Assembly: GCA_965220665.1 (NCBI GenBank)
Contig: CBDCQQ010000004.1
Location: 744,001-808,000, forward strand
DNA length: 64,000 nucleotides
From: JAJDZL01 sp965220665
Lineage (GTDB): Bacteria > Pseudomonadota > Gammaproteobacteria > Arenicellales > JAJDZL01
Direction of reading: 5' to 3'
A program made the position numbers and the translations under genes. A model generated the notes under the pieces. The model did no database searches. It was not told where the DNA came from and was given only the letters and a program-made list of their open reading frames with translations. Shown piece by piece: positions 20,901 through 29,900 of the stretch. Position 1 is the stretch's first letter. The number at the start of each line of letters is the position of its first letter.

Positions 20901-23900
20901 GGCGGCATCACGCCATCGGGCAGCCCGGTAACGGTGCCGATTGCCGACAACGATGCGCAGATCAGTGTTGAAGCGGCTTCAGCTGCAGAAGGCGATGCGG
21001 TCGAGTTTGAAGTCACATTGCCGCGCGCTGCGCCTGCAAGCGGTGTGACGGTTGACTATGCCACCTCAGACGGACGGGGCAATGCCGATGATGAGACCTA
21101 CCAGGTGGCGACATCAACAGCAGACTATACGGCGGCGGCGCAGAATGCATCGATCACGATTGCTGCAGGTGATACTGCCGGCACGATATCGATCGCAACA
21201 GCGGATGACACGACCTATGAGAGTGATCATTACTTTACGCTGACGCTGACAGGCAGTTCCCGCATGAGTACGGCCGGCGGTTCTGCCATCGGCACCATCA
21301 CGGATGCCGGTGATCTGCCGGTGATTGCGTTTGCTTCCGCCACGGGTTCGGTGGCAGAGAATGCAGGCGCCGCTTCGGTGACGGCATCAAGAACCGGCGC
21401 CAGCCTGGTTGCATCAACAGTCGGTTATGCGACTGCGGATGGCACGGCGGAAGCGGGCAGTGACTATACCGCGGCCGCTGCGGACAGTGAGCTGAGTTTT
21501 GCTTCAGGCGAAACAGGCAAGACGATTTCGGTGGCCATTGCCAATGATGTGCTGCATGAGGGCAATGAGACCTTTGAGGTGACCTTGAGTGGTGTCACGC
21601 ATGCAACGCTAGGCTCGGCTGCGACACACGAGGTGACGATCACCGATGACGATGCGGCGCCGACTGCGATCACGCTGTCGGTGGATGCGGATACCGGGAC
21701 GAACAACATTCAGTCATCCATATCCGAAGGCGGCGGCGCGAAGACGGTACGGGTGACTGCGACGATCACCTCGGCGACGAGGTTTGCCGAAGACAAGGAG
21801 GTCACCGTTGAGATTGGTCATGCCGACGACAGTGCGACAGAGGGCACGGACTACACACAGGTCGGCACCCTGACGATCACCATTGCTGCGGGTGAGGAAA
21901 GCGGACATGCTGATTTCACACTGACGCCGGACAATGATGTCATCGATGAGGCGAACGAGTCGATTGCAGTGAAAGGCTCCTTAAGCGGTGTAACGTTTAC
22001 CGATACAGCGATTGGCCTTGACGATGACGATGCGGCGCCGACTGCGATCACGCTGTCGGTGGATGCGGATACGGGGGAGAACGGTGTTCAGTCATCGGTA
22101 TCCGAAGGCGGCGGCGCGAAGACGGTTCGGGTGACTGCGACGATCACCTCGGCGACGAGGTTTGCCGAAGACAAGGAGGTCACCGTTGAGATCGGCCATG
22201 CAGACGACAGTGCGACAGAGGGCACCGACTACACGGAGGTCGATGACCTGACGATCACCGTTGATGCCGGTAAGGCGAGCGGACATGTTGATTTCACGCT
22301 GACGCCTGACAATGATGTCATCGATGAGGCGGATGAGTCGATTGCAGTAGACGGCACCTTAAGCGGTGTGACGGTTACCGGTACGACAATTGGGCTTGAC
22401 GATGATGACGAAAGAGGCGTGACAGTCACCGGAACCAGCCTGACGGTGGCGGAGATTGATGACGCCGGCACCTCCACCACCGCAGAGAACGAGGGAACCT
22501 ATACAGTGGTTCTTCTAACCGAGCCGACAGACGATGTGGTGATCAGCGTGACGGTGCCGGCAGGCGCGCCGTTTACCGCGAGTCCTTCGAGTCTGACCTT
22601 TACGCCAGGCGGTGCAGGCATCTGGAGCACTCCCCAGGAAGTCACCGTCACCGCGCTCAATGATGATCTCGACAATTCCGGCGGCAGCCGCAGTGCGATG
22701 ATCACACACACGCTGAACGCCGGCAGTTCAGACTATGGCGGGGTCAGCGCAGGCGCTGTAAGCGTGACGGTCACCGATGACGACGAAAAAGGGGTAACGG
22801 TATCCAAAGCTTCTCTGACGATTGATGAGGTTGATGACACCGCGACCGAGAATACTGCGGAGAACGTCGGGACGTATACGGTAGTTCTGACAAGCGAGCC
22901 GACTGCCAATGTGGTGATCAGCGTGACGGTGCCAAACGGCGCGCCGTTTGGCGCAAGTCCTTCAAGCCTGACCTTTACGCCAAGCGGTACAGGCATCTGG
23001 AACGCTCCCCAGACCGTAACGGTTACTGCGCTTGATGACAACATCGACAATAACGGCGGCAGCCGCAGCGCAGCGATCACACACACGCTGACTGTCGGCA
23101 GCTCAGACTATGCCGGGGTGACAGCAGATCCGGTGAGCGTCACAGTCAGCGATGACGATGGCGCGCCGAGCGGCATCCGTCTTTCGGTTGACACGGATTC
23201 TGATGCCGATGGAGAACAGACGAATCTCTCCGAAAGCGCTAGCGCCACAACCGTGACGGTGACGGCGACGGTCATTGGCGGCACCACCTATGCAGCAGCC
23301 CAGACGGTGGCGGTGAGCGTTGGCGGCGGCACCGCGACCTCGGTGGACGACTATGCGGCGGTGAGCAATTTCTCCATTACGATTCCGGCAGGACAGTCGA
23401 GTCACAGCGCGACGTTCTCGCTTGCGCCTGTCAGCGACAGCCTGCATGAAGGCGATGAGACCATTGAGATTGACGGCACGCTGCAGGGCATTAATATCAC
23501 CGATGCCGAGCTCACCATTACCGATGATGATGCCGCACCGACGATGCTGCGGCTTGTGGTGGATGCAGATTCGAGTACCAACCCTGTAGAGACTTCCTTA
23601 TCCGAAGGCGGCGGCGCAAAAACGTTTTCGGTGACAGCCGAATGGGGAGACAGCGGCAGCAGCCGTCTGCCGGATGCGGTTGTCATTGCCCTGACATGGG
23701 CTGGTACTGCCACCAGCGAAGACTATACGCGCAGCGGCGGCGCCACAGTCACCATTGCAGCAGGCGCACGCTCCGGCAGCGTGACCGCGGTGATTACGCC
23801 GCAGGACGACAGCCTGCTTGAAGGGGATGAGACCATTGAGATTCGTGGAACCACACCCGGGCGGATGGTCAAAAGCGCTGAGGTCATGCTCACTGACGAT

Positions 23901-26900
23901 GAGACGGTGCCGGCTGTTACGATTGAGGCGGACCTCAGCGCACTGTCGGAAAGCGGCAGCGCCAGGACAGTTACGATCAGTGCGGTGCTCGACCCCACGG
24001 TGGCAATGGCTAACGATGTGACAACACTGACATTAGAGCTTGGCGGTTCGGCGGTTGAAGGGACGGACTACGGCGCCGGGTGGTTGCCGGCGAGCCGCGT
24101 GATCACGATACCGCACCAGTCCACGGAAGGTTCAAACACGGTCTCTTTGACATTAACGCCAACCGATGATGCGGTGGTCGAAGGCAATGAAACCATTGTG
24201 GTGCAGGGTACGGCAACTACCCAGAGCCGGTCTCTTGTCGTTGAGGTGGCGACCATCCGGCTGGTCGATGACGATGCGCGCGGCGTGAACCTGGACCCGC
24301 CAACCATGCTGAACGTGCCCGAGGCTGGGACTGCGACCTACGAGGTGTGGCTGGGATCTCAGCCCACCAGCAGCGTCACCGTATCGCTGGCAAGCGGGGA
24401 CAGTAACATTGCACAGGTCGATCATCCGGTGCTGACATTTTCGCCATCGAACTACGCCACACGCCAGACGGTGACGGTGTCAGGGGTTGATGATGATTTA
24501 GATAACGCAGAGGACAGGCGTGAAACGACAGTTACGCACACCGCAACCGGCGGTGGCTATAACGATGTGGAGGCTGTCATTTTGGCGGTGACGGTCGATG
24601 ACAATGATGAGGCTTCAAGCTTTTCCATCTCTGATGGTTCTGCGAACGAGGGGGAGCCCATCAGTTTCACGGTCACCCGCTCGAGTGCATCCGGCGCTGC
24701 GGCAACGGTGGACTGGAACACAGCGGATGATGCCGACGGGGATCATTCGGCGGCGGCAGACGACTACAGTGTACAGAGCGCCGCGCAGAGTTTGAGTTTC
24801 GGGGTGGGTGAAAAGACCAAAACGTTCTCGGTGAACACAGCCGAAGACAGCCTGGATGAGGAAGATGAGACATTCCTGGTCCAGTTAAGCGGACAAAGCA
24901 GCGGCACGGAGATTGCACAGGGTACTGCGACCGGTACCATTGTCGATGATGATGATGCGCCGAATGCGATCACGCTGACGGTGGATGCCGATACCGGAAC
25001 AAACAATGTTCAGTCATCGGTATCCGAAGGTGCCGGTGCGAAGACGGTACGGGTGACTGCGACGATTACCAGTTCGACGCGGTTTGCTGACAGCAAGCAG
25101 GTCAGTGTTATGATCGGAAAGACCAATGACAGTGCTGAGGAGGGAGAGGACTATACGGCTGTTGCAGACCAATTCATTACCATCGATGCGGGCAAGGCGA
25201 GCGGTTCTGTGGAGTTTATGCTGACCCCGACAAACGATGTCATTGATGAGGGAAATGAAGTCATTACGATTGAATCGACTGAAGCGGACATCACCTACAC
25301 CAATACCGCCATAACCATTACTGATGATGACGATCCGCCAAGCGCCATCACCTTGTCAGTTGATGCGGACACCGGCACCAACAATGTTCAGTCGTCTCTG
25401 GCAGAAGCCGGCGGCGCAAAGACGGTGAGAGTAACGGCAACAGTCGGCGGCAGCACCACGTTCGGTGCACCCAAGACGGTGACGGTGAAGATCGGGAAGT
25501 CCGCCGATTCTGCGACATCGGGCAGCGACTACACTGCGGTTGCTGATCAGACGATCAGCATCCCGGCTGGTTCATCCAGCGCACATGTGGACTTTACCGT
25601 CACTCCGACCAATGATGCCATCCATGAAGGCGACGAGACCATCAGCATTGAGGGCACTCTGAGCGGTGTCACCGTAACCGGCACGAGTATGGGGCTGACG
25701 GATGATGAGACTCTGCCGGTTGTCACCCTGGTGCTGACGCCGTCAACGATCAACGAAAGCGGCGCAGCGAATGCCAGCACGGTTACCGCGACCATGAATC
25801 CGGCATCATCGGCTGCGGTGACGCTGACGGTGGCGGCGGTGGCGGTGGCACCCGCGGTCGCGGGTGATGTAACGCTGAGCGGCAATAAAACCCTGACCAT
25901 TGCGGCAGGGGCAAGGCAGAGCAGTGGGACGGTAACCATCACTGCAGTGGACAATGCAGTCGACGCCCCGAACAAGACGGTGACCGTTTCCGCCACAGCG
26001 ACCGGCGGCAACGGCGTGGCGGCCCCGGCCACCCAGACACTGACCATCACCGATGACGACGGGGCGCCAAGCGCCATCACCTTGTCAGTTGATGCGGACA
26101 CCGGCACCAACAATGTTCAGTCGTCTCTGGCAGAAGCCGGCGGCGCAAAGACGGTGAGAGTAACGGCAACAGTCGGCGGCAGCACCACGTTCGGTGCACC
26201 CAAGACGGTGACGGTGAAGATCGGGAAGTCCGCCGATTCTGCGACATCGGGCAGCGACTACACTGCGGTTGCTGATCAGACGATCAGCATCCCGGCTGGT
26301 TCATCCAGCGCACATGTGGACTTTACCGTCACTCCGACCAATGATGCCATCCATGAAGGCGACGAGACCATCAGCATTGAGGGCACTCTGAGCGGTGTCA
26401 CCGTAACCGGCACGAGTATGGGGCTGACGGATGATGAGACTCTGCCGGTTGTCACCCTGGTGCTGACGCCGTCAACGATCAACGAAAGCGGCGCAGCGAA
26501 TGCCAGCACGGTTACCGCGACCATGAATCCGGCATCATCGGCTGCGGTGACGCTGACGGTGGCGGCGGTGGCGGTGGCACCCGCGGTCGCGGGTGATGTA
26601 ACGCTGAGCGGCAATAAAACCCTGACCATTGCGGCAGGGGCAAGGCAGAGCAGTGGGACGGTAACCATCACTGCAGTGGACAATGCAGTCGACGCCCCGA
26701 ACAAGACGGTGACCGTTTCCGCCACAGCGACCGGCGGCAACGGCGTGGCGGCCCCGGCCACCCAGACACTGACCATCACCGATGACGACGGGGCGCCAAG
26801 CGCCATCACCTTGTCAGTTGATGCGGACACCGGCACCAACAATGTTCAGTCGTCTCTGGCAGAAGCCGGCGGCGCAAAGACGGTGAGAGTAACGGCAACA

Positions 26901-29900
26901 GTCGGCGGCAGCACCACGTTCGGTGCACCCAAGACGGTGACGGTGAAGATCGGGAAGTCCGCCGATTCTGCGACATCGGGCAGCGACTACACTGCGGTTG
27001 CTGATCAGACGATCAGCATCCCGGCTGGTTCATCCAGCGCACATGTGGACTTTACCGTCACTCCGACCAATGATGCCATCCATGAAGGCGACGAGACCAT
27101 CAGCATTGAGGGCACTCTGAGCGGTGTCACCGTAACCGGCACGAGTATGGGGCTGACGGATGATGAGACTCTGCCGGTTGTCACCCTGGTGCTGACGCCG
27201 TCAACGATCAACGAAAGCGGCGCAGCGAATGCCAGCACGGTTACCGCGACCATGAATCCGGCATCATCGGCTGCGGTGACGCTGACGGTGGCGGCGGTGG
27301 CGGTGGCACCCGCGGTCGCGGGTGATGTAACGCTGAGCGGCAATAAAACCCTGACCATTGCGGCAGGGGCAAGGCAGAGCAGTGGGACGGTAACCATCAC
27401 TGCAGTGGACAATGCAGTCGACGCCCCGAACAAGACGGTGACCGTTTCCGCCACAGCGACCGGCGGCAACGGCGTGGCGGCCCCGGCCACCCAGACACTG
27501 ACCATCACCGATGACGACGGGGCGCCAAGCGCCATCACCTTGTCAGTTGATGCGGACACCGGCACCAACAATGTTCAGTCGTCTCTGGCAGAAGCCGGCG
27601 GCGCAAAGACGGTGAGAGTAACGGCAACAGTCGGCGGCAGCACCACGTTCGGTGCACCCAAGACGGTGACGGTGAAGATCGGGAAGTCCGCCGATTCTGC
27701 GACATCGGGCAGCGACTACACTGCGGTTGCTGATCAGACGATCAGCATCCCGGCTGGTTCATCCAGCGCACATGTGGACTTTACCGTCACTCCGACCAAT
27801 GATGCCATCCATGAAGGCGACGAGACCATCAGCATTGAGGGCACTCTGAGCGGTGTCACCGTAACCGGCACGAGTATGGGGCTGACGGATGATGAGACTC
27901 TGCCGGTTGTCACCCTGGTGCTGACGCCGTCAACGATCAACGAAAGCGGCGCAGCGAATGCCAGCACGGTTACCGCGACCATGAATCCGGCATCATCGGC
28001 TGCGGTGACGCTGACGGTGGCGGCGGTGGCGGTGGCACCCGCGGTCGCGGGTGATGTAACGCTGAGCGGCAATAAAACCCTGACCATTGCGGCAGGGGCA
28101 AGGCAGAGCAGTGGGACGGTAACCATCACTGCAGTGGACAATGCAGTCGACGCCCCGAACAAGACGGTGACCGTTTCCGCCACAGCGACCGGCGGCAACG
28201 GCGTGGCGGCCCCGGCCACCCAGACACTGACCATCACCGATGACGATGCGACAGAGAATCCGAAAGTGTCGGTCAGCGATGCTGCTTCAGTACTGGAAGG
28301 CGACAATCCTTCTGATACGACCAACATGTCATTTACGGTATCACTCAGTCAGACCAGCACCGATGCGGTGAAGGTTTCCTATACCTTGGGCGGCAGCGCA
28401 AAGAACGGCACAGACTACACTGCACCAGATCCGCTGTCGATCACCATCGCAGCAGGCGCATCAAGTGCCAGCATTGACATACCGATTCGGGGCGATACGA
28501 TTGATGAGGGAAACGAGACGGTGGTTGTGACTCTCACGGCGGCAGACAATGCAGATATCTCCGATGCGCAGGGCGCAAACACTGCAAGCGGTACGATCAC
28601 CGATGATGATGTATCAGTCAATCCTGCTTTGGGGGAGATCTACGAAGGCGAAACCCTGACCTTTACCGTATCCGGCATCAATTCCCAATTTACAGCCGTG
28701 CAGATTGAAACAGCAAGTGCTGGTACAGCGGTCCGGGGGACGGATTATCGTCTTTTGAACGCAGGCGGTTCCGTACTGGGAACAACGCATTCAATCACTG
28801 TTTCGAAGGGTTCGATCACTTTTCAAGTCGAAGCGCTTACAGACAGCAACGATACTGAATCCGACGAAACAATCGTTTTGCTGATCGATGATTCGACCGA
28901 TACGCTAAGCGCAGCACTCGGTACCCTGACACTTAAAAACGGTGCACGCCCGGTTGCCGGCGTGTCAGTAGGTCCTTTGAACCTAACACTGACCGAAGGA
29001 GGTGCCTCAGGCAGTTACTCGGTCGTACTGACCAAGTCACCACAAGCAGATTCTACCGTAACGGTCACTGCTGCGAGCAATTTACCCTCGGTGGTGAAGG
29101 TTGCAGCCTCAGGTGATGAGCCGGCAGACAGCACTTCACTGAGTTTTACCGACGAGAACTGGAATACGGCACAAACTATCACTGTGACACCACAGTCTGA
29201 TGCGGACACGAAAGACACCATAGCGACCATCAGTCATTCCGTCTCAGGTTCAGGTGAGTACCAAAGCGTTACTGCAGATTCAGTCAGTGTCACGGTTGAG
29301 GAACCGGAAAAGCCAGCTGTCTCGGTCTCCATATCCGACGCAAAAGGCATGGAAGGACAGAAGATTAGATTCGAGGTTGCCTTAAGCGCCCCGTCGCCCG
29401 GTAGCATTTCAGTCAATTGGCAGACCCATCCGCGGACTGCTGAGGCCGACATTGACTACAGCAGCGCTTCAGGCCAATTAGTCTTTGCGCAGGGACAGCA
29501 GAGAAAGTTTATTCAAGTATCGATTAAATCAGACAACACCGATGAGCCGAATGAGTACTTTACTGTGGAGCTGTCTGGTGCGCAAAACGCATCCATCGTC
29601 CGTTCCACAGCATTGGGCCTGATCATGAATCAGGGTAGTCTGCCCTCTCAGTGGAATGCGAGATTTGGACGCACGGTTGCCGAGCACTTGGTAGACGCAG
29701 TCACAGACCGGATTGAGCAGGACTTGTCACCCGGTCTGACCGGAACGGTGGCCGGCGCACCGCTCAAGTCCGCATCTGACAGCCACGGTACGGATTATGC
29801 CGAACACTGTCGGCGAAGTGCGTCATCCGAAGGTTCCCCCAGTGTTGGGCGACTGCTCGGCAGTCACTGTGAGACAATTCGGATTGAAACCCGCGTGCTG

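Noticed and set aside
18301..28245. CRISPR array
   Set aside because: The regular repeats are long coding modules in one open frame, with no short repeat-spacer pattern and no cas genes.
25547..28327. Four minus-strand open frames of about 190 residues within the adhesin array
   Set aside because: They repeat with the 729-bp unit and are shadows of the plus-strand coding sequence.
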